Below, in pieces: positions 9,125 through 22,395 of a stretch of DNA of 64,000 nt (position 1 is its first letter; every line of letters begins with the position of its first letter). This DNA comes from Gonatopus flavifemur (taxonomy: Eukaryota > Arthropoda > Insecta > Hymenoptera > Dryinidae). The notes beneath the pieces were generated by a model. The model had not been told where the DNA came from. It saw only the letters and a program-made list of their open reading frames with translations, and ran no database searches. A program made the position numbers and the translations under genes. Where the stretch lies: assembly GCA_018340375.1 (NCBI GenBank), contig JAFFJZ010000078.1:372001-436000 (forward strand), written 5' to 3'.

Positions 9125-12100
9125 CATGCCACGGGGTGATTTTGCTGAGTGATGTCGTCTGAACACTAAATCCGGGAGAGCTAAGGAAATTTGAACTGGA
9201 AAATTTGTAGTTCCAGAACTATCGGGAGCTATAAAATGACTTAGGAGATTCCGGCAAAAATTCTGCGTGAATGACGATGATCCCAACATGCCAGAGTGTG
9301 ATTTCACCGAGTATCATCGTTTTTACCCTAAATACGGATGAGATAGAGCATTTTGAAACTCCTAATCGTGTAATTTTTCAACTTTCGGGTGCTATGAAAT
9401 GACTTAGGAGATTCCGGCAAAAATTCTGCCTGGATCACAATGATCCCCACATGACAGAGTATGATTTCACCCAGTATTATCGTTTGTACCCTAAATCCAG
9501 ATGAGATAGAGCATTTTGAAACTCCTAATCCTGTAATTTTTCAACTTTCGGGGGCTATAAAATGACTTAGGAGATTCCGGAAAAAATTCTGCGTGGATGA
9601 AAATGATCCCCACATGCCAGAGTATGATTCCACCCAGTATCATCGTTTGTACCCTAAATCCAGATGAGATAGAGCATTTTGAAACTCCTAATCCTGTAAT
9701 TTTTCAACTTTCGGGGGCTATAAAATGACTTAGGAGCTTCCGGAAAAAATTCTGCGTGGATGAAAATGATCCCCACATGCCAGAGTATGATTTCACCCAG
9801 TATCATCGTTTTTACCCTAAATCCAGATGAGATAGAGCATTTTGAAACTCCTAATCCTGTAATTTTTCAACTTTCGGGGGCTATAAACTGACTTAGGAGA
9901 TTCCGGCAAACATTCTGCGTGGATTACATCGATCCCCACATGCCAGAGTATGATTTCACCAAGTATCATCGTTTGTACCCTGAATCCAGATGAGATAGAG
10001 CATTTTGAAACTCCTAATCCTGTAATTTTTCAACTTTCGGGGACTATGAACTGACTTAGGAGATTCCGGCAAAAATTCTGCGTGGATGAAAATGATCCCC
10101 ACATGCCAGAGTATGATTTCACCGAATATCATCGTTTGTACCCTAAATCCAAATAAGATAGAGCATTTTGAAACTCCTAATCCTGTAATTTTTCAAACTT
10201 CAGGAGCTATAAAATGACTTAGGAGATTCCAGAAAAAATTCTGCGTGGATGAAAATGATCCCCACATGCCAGAGTACGATTTCACCCAGTATCATCGTTT
10301 GTACCCTAAATCCAGATGAGATGGAGCATTTTGAAACTCCTAATCCTGTAAGTTTTCAACTTTCGGGGGCTATAAAATGACTTAGGAGATTCCGGCGAAA
10401 ATTCTGCGTGGATGAAAATGATCCCCACATGCCAGAGTATGATTTCACCCAGTATCATCGTTTGTACCCTAAATCCAGATGAGATAGAGCATTTTGAAAC
10501 TCCTAATCCTGTAATTTTTCAACTTTCGGGGGCTATAAAATGACTTAGGAGATTCCGGCAAAAATTCTGCGTGCATGAAAATGATCTCCACATGCCAGAG
10601 TATGATTTCACCGAGTATCATCGTTTGTACCCTAAATCCGGATGAGATAGAGCATTTTGAAACTCCTAATCGTGTAATTTTTCAACTTTCGGGGGCTATA
10701 AAATGACTTAGGAGATTCCGGCAAAAATTCTGCCTGGATCACAATGATCCCCACATGCCAGAGTATGATTTCACCCAGTATTATCGTTTGTACCCTAAAT
10801 CCAGATGAGATAGAGCATTTTGAAACTCCTAATCCTGTAGTTTTTCAACTTTCGGGGGCTATAAAATGACTTAGGAGATTCCGGAAAAAATTCTGCGTGG
10901 ATGAAAATGATCCCCACATGCCAGAGTATGATTTAACCCAGCATTATCGTTTGTACCCTAAATCCAGATGAGATAGAGCATTTTGAAACTCCTACTCCTG
11001 TAATTTTTCAACTTTCGGGGGCTATAAACTGACTTAGGAGATTCCGGCAAACATTCTGCGTGGATGATCCCCACATGCCAGAGTATGATTTCACCCAGTA
11101 TTATCGTTTGTACCCTAAATCCAGATGAGATAGAGCATTTTGAAACTCCTAATCCTGTAATTTTTCAACTTTCGGGGGCTATAAAATGACTTAGGAGATT
11201 CCGGAAAAAATTCTGCGTGGATGAAAATGATCCCCACATGCCAGAGTATGATTTCACCCAGTATCATCGTTTGTACCCTAAATCCGGATGAGATAGAGCA
11301 TTTTGAAACTCCTAATCGTGTAATTTTTCAACTTTCGGGTGCTATAAAATGACTTAGGAGATTCCGGCAAAAATTCTGCGTGCATGAAAATGATCCCCAC
11401 ATGCCAGAGTATGATTTCACCCAGTATCATCGTTTGTACCCTAAATCCAGATGAGATAGAGCATTTTGAAACTCCTAATCGTGTAATTTTTCAACTTTCG
11501 AGGGCTATAAAATGACTTAGGAGATTCCGGAAAAAATTCTGCGTGGATGAAAATGATCCCCACATGCCAGAGTATGGCTTCACCCAGTATCATCGTTTGT
11601 ACCCTAAATCCAGATGAGATAGAGCATTTTGAAACTCCTAATCCTGTAATTTTTCAACTTCGGGGGCTATGAAATGACTTAGGAGATTCCGGCAAAAATT
11701 CTGCGTGGATGAAAATGATCCCCACATGCCAGAGTATGATTTCACCCAGTATCATCGTTTGTACCCTAAATCCAGATGAGATAGAGCATTTTGAAACTCC
11801 TAATCCTGTAATTTTTCAACTTTCGGGGCTATAAAATGACTAAGGAGATTCCGGCAAAAATTCTGCGTGGATGAAAATGATCCCCACATGCCAGAGTATG
11901 ATTTCACCCAGTATCATCGTTTGTACCCTAAATCCAGATGAGATAGAGCATTTTGAAACTCCTAATCCTGTAATTTTTCAACTTTCGGGGGCTATAAAAT
12001 GACTTAGGAGATTCCGGAAAAATTCTGCGTGGATGAAAATGATCCCCACATGCCAGAGTATGATTTCACCCAGTATCATCGTTTGTACCCTAAATCCAGA

Positions 12101-14149
12101 TGAGATAGAGCATTTTGAAACTCCTAATCCTGTAATTTTTCAACTTTCGGGGGCTATAAAATGACTTAGGAGATTCCGGAAAAAATTCTGCGTGGATGAA
12201 AATGATCCCCACATGCCAGAGTATGATTTCACCCAGTATCATCGTTTGTACCCTAAATCCAGATGAGATAGAGCATTTTGAAACTCCTAATCCTGTAATT
12301 TTTCAACTTTCGGGGGCTATAAAATGACTTAGGAGATTCCGGAGAAAATTCTGCGTGGATGAAAATGATCCCCACATGCCAGAGTATGATTTCACCCAGT
12401 ATCATCGTTTGTACCCTAAATCCAGATGAGATAGAGCATTTTGAAACTCCTAATCCTGTAATTTTTCAACTTTCGGGGGCTATAAACTGACTTAGGAGAT
12501 TCCGGCAGAAATTCTGCGTGGATTACATCGATCCCCACATGCCAGAGTATGATTCCACCAAGTATCATCGTTTGTACCCTAAATCCAGATGAGATAGAGC
12601 ATTTTGAAACTCCTAATCCTGTAATTTTTCAACTTTCGGGGACTATAAACTGACTTAGGAGATTCCGGCAAAAATTCTGCGTGGATGAAAATGATCCCCA
12701 CATGCCAGAGTATGATTTCACCCAGTATCATCGTTTGTACCCTAAATCCAGATGAGATAGAGCATTTTGAAACTCCTAATCCTGTAATTTTTCAAATTTC
12801 TGGTTCTATGAACTGACTTAGGAGATTCCGGAAAAAATTCTGCGTGGATGAAAATGATCCCCACATGCCAGAGTATGATTTCACCCAGTATCATCGTTTG
12901 TACCCTAAATCCAGATGAGATAGAGCATTTTGAAACTCCTAATCCTGTAATTTTTCAACTTTCGGGGGCTATAAAATGACTTAGGAGATTCCGGCAAAAA
13001 TTCTGCGTGCATGAAGATGATCCCCACATGCCAGAGTATGATTTCACCGAGTATCATCGTTTGTACCCTAAATCCGGATGAGATAGAGCATTTTGAAACT
13101 CCTAATCGTGTAATTTTTCAACTTTCGGGGGCTATAAAATGACTTAGGAGATTCCGGCAAAAATTCTGCCTGGATCACAATGATCCCCACATGCCAGAGT
13201 ATGATTTCACCCAGTATTATCGTTTGTACCCTAAATCCAGATGAGATAGAGCATTTTGAAACTCCTAATCCTGTAGTTTTTCAACTTTCGGGGGCTATAA
13301 AATGACTTAGGAGATTCCGGAAAAAATTCTGCGTGGATGAAAATGATCCCCACATGCCAGAGTATGATTTCACCCAGTATCATCGTTTGTACCCTAAATC
13401 CAGATGAGATAGAGCATTTTGAAACTCCTAATCCTGTAATTTTTCAACTTTCGGGGGCTATAAAATGACTTAGGAGATTCCGGAAAAAATTCTGCGTGGA
13501 TGAGAATGATCCCCACATGCCAGAGTATGATTTCACCCAGTATCATCGTTTGTACCCTAAATCCAGATGAGATAGAGCATTTTGAAACTCCTAATCCTGT
13601 AATTTTTCAACTTTCGGGGGCTATAAAATGACTTAGGAGATTCCGGCAAAAATTCTGCCTGGATCACAATGATCCCCACATGCCAGAGTATGATTTCACC
13701 CAGTATTATCGTTTGTACCCTAAATCCAGATGAGATAGAGCATTTTGAAACTCCTAATCCTGTAATTTTTCAACTTTCGGGGGCTATAAAATGACTTAGG
13801 AGATTCCGGAAAAAATTCTGCGTGGATGAAAATGATCCCCACATGCCAGAGTATGATTTCACCCAGTATCATCGTTTGTACCCTAAATCCAGATGAGATA
13901 GAGCATTTTGAAACTCCTAATCCTGTAATTTTTCAACTTTCGGGGTCTATTAACTGACTTAGGAGATTCCGGAAAAAATTCTGCGTGGATGAAAATGATC
14001 CCCACATGCCAGAGTATGATTTCACCCAGTATCATCGTTTGTACCCTAAATCCAGATGAGATAGAGCATTTTGAAACTCCTAATCCTGTAATTTTTCAAC
14101 TTTCGGGGGCTATAAAATGACTTAGGAGATTCCGGCAAAAATTCTGCGT

Positions 14150-15453
14150 GCATGAAGATGATCCCCACATGCCAGAGTATGATTTCACCCAGTATCATCG
14201 TTTGTACCCTAAATCCAGATGAGATAGAGCATTTTGAAACTCCTAATCGTGTAATTTTTCAACTTTCGGGGGCTATAAAATGACTTAGGAGATTCCGGCA
14301 AAAATTCTGCCTGGATCACAATGATCCCCACATGCCAGAGTATGATTTCACCCAGTATTATCGTTTGTACCCTAAATCCAGATGAGATAGAGCATTTTGA
14401 AACTCCTAATCCTGTAATTTTTCAACTTTCGGGGGCTATAAAATGACTTAGGAGATTCCGGAAAAAATTCTGCGTGGATGAAAATGATCCCCACATGCCA
14501 GAGTATGATTTCACCCAGTATCATCGTTTGTACCCTAAATCCAGATGAGATAGAGCATTTTGAAACTCCTAATCCTGTAATTTTTCAACTTTCGGGGGCT
14601 ATAAAATGACTTAGGAGATTCCGGAAAAAATTCTGCGTGGATGAGAATGATCCCCACATGCCAGAGTATGATTTCACCCAGTATCATCGTTTGTACCCTG
14701 AATCCAGATGAGATAGAGCATTTTGAAACTCCTAATCCTGTAATTTTTCAACTTTCGGGGGCTATAAAATGACTTAGGAGATTCCGGAGAAAATTCTGCG
14801 TGGATGAAAATGATCCCCACATGCCAGAGTATGATTTCACCCAGTATCATCGTTTGTACCCTAAATCCAGATGAGATAGAGCATTTTGAAACTCCTAATC
14901 CTGTAATTTTTCAACTTTCGGGGGCTATAAACTGACTTAGGAGATTCCGGCAAAAATTCTGCGTGGATTACATCGATCCCCACATGCCAGAGTATGATTC
15001 CACCAAGTATCATCGTTTGTACCCTAAATCCAGATGAGATAGAGCATATTGAAACTCCTAATCCTGTAATTTTTCAACTTTCGGGGACTATGAACTGACT
15101 TAGGAGATTCCGGCAAAAATTCTGCGTGGATGAAAATGATCCCCACATGCCAGAGTATGATTCCACCGAATATCATCGTTTGTACCCTAAATCCAGATAA
15201 GATAGAGCATTTTGAAACTCCTGATCCTGTAATTTTTCAAACTTCAGGAGCTATAAAATGACTTAGGAGATTCCGGAAGAAATTCTGCGTGGATGAAAAT
15301 CATCCCCACATGCCAGAGTATGATTTCACCCAGTATCATCGTTTGTACCCTAAATCCAGATGAGATAGAGCATTTTCAAACTCCTAACCCTGTAATTTTT
15401 CAACTTTCGGGGGCTATAAAATGACTTGGGAGATTCCGGCAAAAATTCTGCGT
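14150..15453 (+). repeat. 8-monomer higher-order repeat (1304 bp)
   Basis: It starts at a monomer marked GCATGAAGATGATCC (14150); the next unit starts with the same marker at 15454. The monomer order is recognisable by private variants: GCATGAAG; GGATCACAATG with TTATCG; plain; GATGAGAATG with CCCTGAATCC; CCGGAGAAAATTC ending CTATAAACTG; GGATTACATCGATCC; CCAGATAAGATAG with TTCAAACTTCAGGAG; and CATTTTCAAACTCCTAACCC ending GACTTGGGAG. 1304 equals eight times 163. Confidence 0.85.
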
Positions 15454-17083
15454 GCATGAAGATGATCCCCACATGCCAGAGTATGATTTCACCGAGTATC
15501 ATCGTTTGTACCCTAAATCCGAATGAGATAGAGCATTTTGAAACTCCTAATCGTGTAATTTTTCAACTTTCGGGGGCTATAAAATGACTTAGGAGATTCC
15601 GGCAAAAATTCTGCCTGGATCACAATGATCCCCACATGCCAGAGTATGATTTCACCCAGTATTATCGTTTGTACCCTAAATCCAGATGAGATAGAGCATT
15701 TTGAAACTCCTAATCCTGTAGTTTTTCAACTTTCGGGGGCTATAAAATGACTTAGGAGATTCCGGAAAAAATTCTGCGTGGATGAAAATGATCCCCACAT
15801 GCCAGAGTATGATTTCACCCAGTATCATCGTTTGTACCCTAAATCCAGATGAGATAGAGCATTTTGAAACTCCTAATCCTGTAATTTTTCAACTTTCGGG
15901 GGCTATAAAATGACTTAGGAGATTCCGGAAAAAATTCTGCGTGGATGAGAATGATCCCCACATGCCAGAGTATGATTTCACCCAGTATCATCGTTTGTAC
16001 CCTGAATCCAGATGAGATAGAGCATTTTGAAACTCCTAATCCTGTAGTTTTTCAACTTTCGGGGGCTATAAAATGACTTAGGAGATTCCGGCAAAAATTC
16101 TGCCTGGAGCACAATGATCCCCACATGCCAGAGTATGATTTCACCCAGTATTATCGTTTGTCCCCTAAATCCAGATGAGATAGAGCATTTTGAAACTCCT
16201 AATCCTGTAGTTTTTCAACTTTCGGGGGCTATAAAATGACTTAGGAGATTCCGGAAAAAATTCTGCGTGGATGAAAATGATCCCCACATGCCAGAGTATG
16301 ATTTCACCCAGTATCATCGTTTGTACCCTAAATCCAGATGAGATAGAGCATTTTGAAACTCCTAATCCTGTAATTTTTCAACTTTCGGGGGCTATAAAAT
16401 GACTTAGGAGATTCCGGAGAAAATTCTGCGTGGATGAAAATGATCCCCACATGCCAGAGTATGATTTCACCCAGTATCATCGTTTGTACCCTAAATCCAG
16501 ATGAGATAGAGCATTTTGAAACTCCTAATCCTGTAATTTTTCAACTTTCGGGGGCTATAAACTGACTTAGGAGATTCCGGCAAAAATTCTGCGTGGATTA
16601 CATCGATCCCCACATGCCAGAGTATGATTTCACCAAGTATCATCGTTTGTACCCTAAATCCAGATGAGATAGAGCATTTTGAAACTCCTAATCCTGTAAT
16701 TTTTCAACTTTCGGGGGCTATAAAATGACTTAGGAGATTCCGGCAAAAATTCTGCGTGGATGAAAATGATCCCCACATGCCAGAGTATGATTCCACCGAA
16801 TATCATCGTTTGTACCCTAAATCCAGATAAGATAGAGCATTTTGAAACTCCTGATCCTGTAATTTTTCAAACTTCAGGAGCTATAAAATGACTTAGGAGA
16901 TTCCGGAACGAATTCTGCGTGGATGAAAATGATCCCCACATGCCAGAGTATGATTTCACCCAGTATCATCGTTTGTACCCTAAATCCAGATGAGATAGAG
17001 CATTTTCAAACTCCTAACCCTGTAATTTTTCAACTTTCGGGGGCTATAAAATGACTTGGGAGATTCCGGCAAAAATTCTGCGT
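15454..17083 (+). repeat. 10-monomer higher-order repeat (1630 bp)
   Basis: The unit has the same order of marker monomers as the preceding 8-mer, but two monomers are added after the GATGAGAATG/CCCTGAATCC one: GGAGCACAATG with TTATCGTTTGTCCCC, and a plain one. Marker pairs at 15521/17151 (GAATGAGATA) and 15371/17001 (CATTTTCAAA) are each exactly 1630 apart, ten times 163. Confidence 0.85.
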
Positions 17084-20000
17084 GCATGAAGATGATCCCC
17101 ACATGCCAGAGTATGATTTCACCGAGTATCATCGTTTGTACCCTAAATCCGAATGAGATAGAGCATTTTGAAACTCCTAATCGTGTAATTTTTCAACTTT
17201 CGGGGGCTATAAAATGACTTAGGAGATTCCGGCAAAAATTCTGCCTGGATCACAATGATCCCCACATGCCAGAGTATGATTTCACCCAGTATCATCGTTT
17301 GTACCCTAAATCCAGATGAGATAGAGCATTTTGAAACTCCTAATCCTGTAGTTTTTCAACTTTCGGGGGCTATAAAATGACTTAGGAGATTCCGGAAAAA
17401 ATTCTGCGTGGATGAAAATGATCCCCACATGCCAGAGTATGATTTCACCCAGTATCATCGTTTGTACCCTAAATCCAGATGAGATAGAGCATTTTGAAAC
17501 TCCTAATCCTGTAATTTTTCAACTTTCGGGGGCTATAAAATGACTTAGGAGATTCCGGAAAAAATTCTGCGTGGATGAGAATGATCCCCACATGCCAGAG
17601 TATGATTTCACCCAGTATCATCGTTTGTACCCTAAATCCAGATGAGATAGAGCATTTTGAAACTCCTAATCCAGTAATTTTTAAACGTTCGGGGGCTATA
17701 AAATGACTTAGGAGATTCCGGAAAAAATTCTGCGTGGATGAAAATGATCCCCACATGCCAGAGTATGATTTCACCCAGTATTATCGTTTGTACCCTAAAT
17801 CCAGATGAGATAGAGCATTTTGAAACTCCTAATCCTGTAGTTTTTCAACTTTCGGGGCTATAAAATGACTTAGGAGATTCCGGAAAAATTCTGCGTGGAT
17901 GAAAATGATCCCCACATGCCAGAGTATGATTTCACCCAGTATCATCGTTCGTACCCTAAATCCAGATGAGATAGAGCATTTTGAAACTCCTAATCCTGTA
18001 GTTTTTCAACTTTCGGGGGCTATAAAATGACTTAGGAGATTCCGGAAAAAATTCTGCGTGGATGAAAATGATCCCCACATGCCAGAGTATGATTTCACCC
18101 AGTATCATCGTTTGTACCCTAAATCCAGATGAGATAGAGCATTTTGAAACTCCTAATCCTGTAATTTTTCAACTTTCGGGTGCTATAAAATGACTTAGGA
18201 GATTCCGGCAAAAATTCTGCCTGGATCACAATGATCCCCACATGCCAGAGTATGATTTCACCCAGTATTATCGTTTCCACCCTAAATCCAGATGAGATGG
18301 AGCATTTTGAAACTCCTAATCCTGTAAGTTTTCAACTTTCGGGGTCTATAAAATGACTTAGGAGATTCCGGCAAAAATTCTGCGTGGATGAAGATGATCC
18401 CCACATGTCAGAGTATGATTTCACCCAGTATTATCGTTTGTACCCTAAATCCGGATGAGATAGAGCATTTTGAAACTCCTAATCGTGTAATTTTTCAACT
18501 TTCGGGTGCTATAAAATGACTTAGGAGATTCCGGCAAAAATTCTGCCTGGATCACAATGATCCCCACATGCCAGAGTATGATTTCATCCAGTATTATCGT
18601 TTGTACCCTAAATCCAGATGAGATAGAGCATTTTGAAACTCCTAATCCTGTAATTTTTCAACTTTCGGGGGCTATAAAATGACTTAGGAGATTCCGGCAA
18701 AAATTCTGCGTGGATGAAGATGATCCCCACATGTCAGAGTATGATTTCACCGAGTATCATCCTTTGTACCCTAAATCCGGATGAGATAGAGCATTTTGAA
18801 ACTCCTAATCCTGTAATTTTTCAACTTTCGGGGGCTATAAAATGACTTAGGAGATTCCGGCAAAATTCTGCGTGGATGAGAATGATCCCCACATGCCAGA
18901 GTATGATTTCACCCAGTATCATCGTTTGTACCCTAAATCCAGATGAGATAGAGCATTTTGAAACTCCTAATCCTGTAATTTTTCAACTTTCGGGGGCTAT
19001 AAAATGACTTAGGAGATTCCGGCAAAAATTCTGCGTGCATGAAGATGATCCCCACATGCCAGAGTATGATTTCACCGAGTATCATCGTTTGTACCGTAAA
19101 TCCGGATGAGATAGAGCATTTTGAAACTCCTAATCGTGTAATTTTTCAACTTTCGGGGGCTATAAAATGACTTAGGAGATTCCGGCAAAAATTCTGCCTG
19201 GATCACAATGATCCCCACATGCCAGAGTATGATTTCACCCAGTATTATCGTTTGTACCCTAAATCCAGATGAGATAGAGCATTTTGAAACTCCTAATCCT
19301 GTAGTTTTTCAACTTTCGGGGGCTATAAAATGACTTAGGAGATTCCGGCAAAAATTCTGCCTGGATCACAATGATCCCCACATGCCAGAGTATGATTTCA
19401 CCCAGTATTATCGTTTGTCCCCTAAATCCAGATGAGATAGAGCATTTTGAAACTCCTAATCCTGTAGTTTTTCAACTTTCGGGGGCTATAAAATGACTTA
19501 GGAGATTCCGGAAAAAATTCTGCGTGGATGAAAATGATCCCCACATGCCAGAGTATGATTTAACCCAGCATTATCGTTTGTACCCTAAATCCAGATGAGA
19601 TAGAGCATTTTGAAACTCCTACTCCTGTAATTTTTCAACTTTCGGGGGCTATAAAATGATTTAGGAGATCCCGGAAAAAATTCTGCGTGGATGGAAATGA
19701 TCCCCACATGCCAGAGTATGATTTCACCCGGTATCATCGTTTGTACCCTAAATCCAGATGAGATAGAGCATTTTGAAACTCCTAATCCTGTAATTTTTCA
19801 ACTTTCGGGGGCTATAAAATGACTTAGGAGATTCCGGCAAAAATTCTGCGTGCATGAAGATGATCCCCACATGCCAGAGTATGATTTCACCCAGTATCAT
19901 CGTTTGTACCCTAAATCCAGATGAGATAGAGCATTTTGAAACTCCTAATCCTGTAATTTTTCAACTTTCGGGGCTATAAAATGACTTAGGAGATTCCGGA

Positions 20001-20479
20001 AAAATTTCTGCGTGGATGGAAATGATCCCCACATGCCAGAGTATGATTTCACCCAGTATCATCGTTTGTACCCTAAATCCAGATGAGATAGAGCATTTTG
20101 AAACTCCTAATCGTGTAATTTTTCAACTTTCGGGGGCTATAAACTGACTTAGGAGATTCCGGCAAAAATTCTGCCTGGATCACAATGATCCCCACATGCC
20201 AGAGTATGATTTCACCCAGTATTATCGTTTGTACCCTAAATCCAGATGAGATAGAGCATTTTGAAACTCCTAATCCTGTAGTTTTTCAACTTTCGGGGGC
20301 TATAAAATGACTTAGGAGATTCCGGAAAAAATTCTGCGTGGATGAAAATGATCCCCACATGCCAGAGTATGATTTCACCCAGTATCATCGTTTGTACCCT
20401 AAATCCAGATGAGATAGAGCATTTTGAAACTCCTAATCCTGTAATTTTTCAACTTTCGGGGGCTATAAAATGACTTAGG

Positions 20480-22395
20480 AGATTCCGGCAAAAATTCTGC
20501 GTGGATGAAAATGATCCCCACATGCCAGAGTATGATTTCACCCAGTATCATCGTTTGTACCCTAAATCCAGATGAGATAGAGCATTTTGAAACTCCTAAT
20601 CCTGTAATTTTTCAACTTTCGGGGCTATAAAATGACTTAGGAGATTCCGGCAAAATTCTGCGTGGATTACAATGATCCCCACATGCCAGAGTATGATTTC
20701 ACCCAGTATCATCGTTTGTACCCTAAATCCAGATGAGATAGAGCATTTTGAAACTCCTAATCCTGTAATTTTTCAACTTTCGGGGCTATAAAATGACTTA
20801 GGAGATTCCGGCAAAATTCTGCGTGGATGAAAATGATCCCCACATGCCAGAGTATGATTTCACCCAGTATCCCCGTTTGTACCCTAAATCCAGATGAGAT
20901 AGAGCATTTTGAAACTCCTAATCCTGTAATTTTTCAACTTTCGGGGCTATAAAATGACTTAGGAGATTCCGGAAAAATTCTGCGTGGATGACAATGATCC
21001 CCACATGCCAGAGTATGATTACACCCAGTATCATCGTTTGTACCTAAATCCAGATGAGATAGAGCATTTTGAAACTCCTAATCCTGTAATTTTTCAACTT
21101 TCGGGGCTATAAAATGACTTAGGAGATTCCGGAAAAATTCTGCGTGGATGAAAATGATCCCCACATGCCAGAGTATGATTCCACCCAGTATCATCGCTTG
21201 TACCCTAAATCCAGATGAGATAGAGCATTTTGAAACTCCTAATCCTGTAATTTTTCAACTTTCGGGGCTATAAAATGACTTAGGAGATTCCGGCAAAAAT
21301 TCTGCGTGGATGAAAATGATCCCCACATGCCAGAGTATGATTTCACCCAGTATCATCGTTTGTACCCTAAATCCAGATGAGATAGAGCATTTTGAAACTC
21401 CTAATCCTGTAATTTTTCAACTTTCGGGGCTATAAAATGACTTAGGAGATTCCGGCAAAAATTCTGCGTGGATGAAAATGATCCCCACATGCCAGAGTAT
21501 GATTTCACCCAGTATCATCGTTTGTACCCTAAATCCAGATGAGATAGAGCATTTTGAAACTCCTAATCCTGTAATTTTTCAACTTTCGGGGCTATAAAAT
21601 GACTTAGGAGATTCCGGAAAAATTCTGCGTGGATGAAAATGATCCCCACATGCCAGAGTATGATTTCACCCAGTATCATCGTTTGTACCCTAAATCCAGA
21701 TGTGATTGAGCTTTTTGAAACTCCTAATCCTGTAATTTTTCAACTTTCGGGGCTATAAAATGACTTAGGAGATTCCGGCAAAATTCTGCGTGGATGAAAA
21801 TCATCCCCACATGCCAGAGTATGATTTCACCCAGTATCATCGTTTGTACCCTAAATCCAGATGAGATAGAGCATTTTGAAACTCCTAATCCTGTAAATTT
21901 TCAACTTTCGGGGCTATAAAATGACTTAGGAGATTCCGGCAAAAATTCTGCGTGGATGAAAATGATCCCCACATGCCAGAGTATGATTTCACCCATTATC
22001 ATCGTTTGTACCCTAAATCCAGATGAGATAGAGCATTTTGAAACTCCTAATCCTGTAATTTTTCAACTTTCGGGGCTATAAAATGACTTAGGAGATTCCG
22101 GCAAAATTCTGCGTGGATGAAAATGATCCCCACATGCCAGAGTATGATTTCACCCAGTATCATCGCTTGTACCCTCAATCCAGATGAGATAGAGCATTTT
22201 GAAACTCCTAATCCTGTAATTTTTCAACTTTCGGGGCTATAAAATGACTTAGGAGATTCCGGAAAAAATTCTGCGTGGATGAAAATGATCCCCACATGCC
22301 AGAGTATGATTTCACCCAGTATCATCGTTTGTAACCTAAATCCAGATGAGATAGAGCATTTTGAAACTCCTAATCCTGTAATTTTTCAACTTTCG
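20480..22395 (+). repeat. Compact-monomer zone 1
   Basis: Monomers here mostly read TTTCGGGGCTATAAAATG (one G fewer) and often CCGGCAAAATTC or CCGGAAAAATTC (one A fewer), so the period drops to 161-162. The zone is sandwiched between 163-bp monomers. HOR marker variants are absent. Confidence 0.75.

Noticed and set aside
8162..9307. Several 60-125-codon open frames on both strands
   Set aside because: They overlap one another in the diverged ~130-bp repeat and edge monomers, with low-complexity content and no recognisable domain or splice support.
17469..17774. 101-codon minus-strand open frame inside the satellite
   Set aside because: It spans two monomers and arises because a monomer happens to be open in two frames. 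The same peptide pattern appears at many places and breaks by frame, since 163 is not a multiple of three. No start context or family supports a protein.
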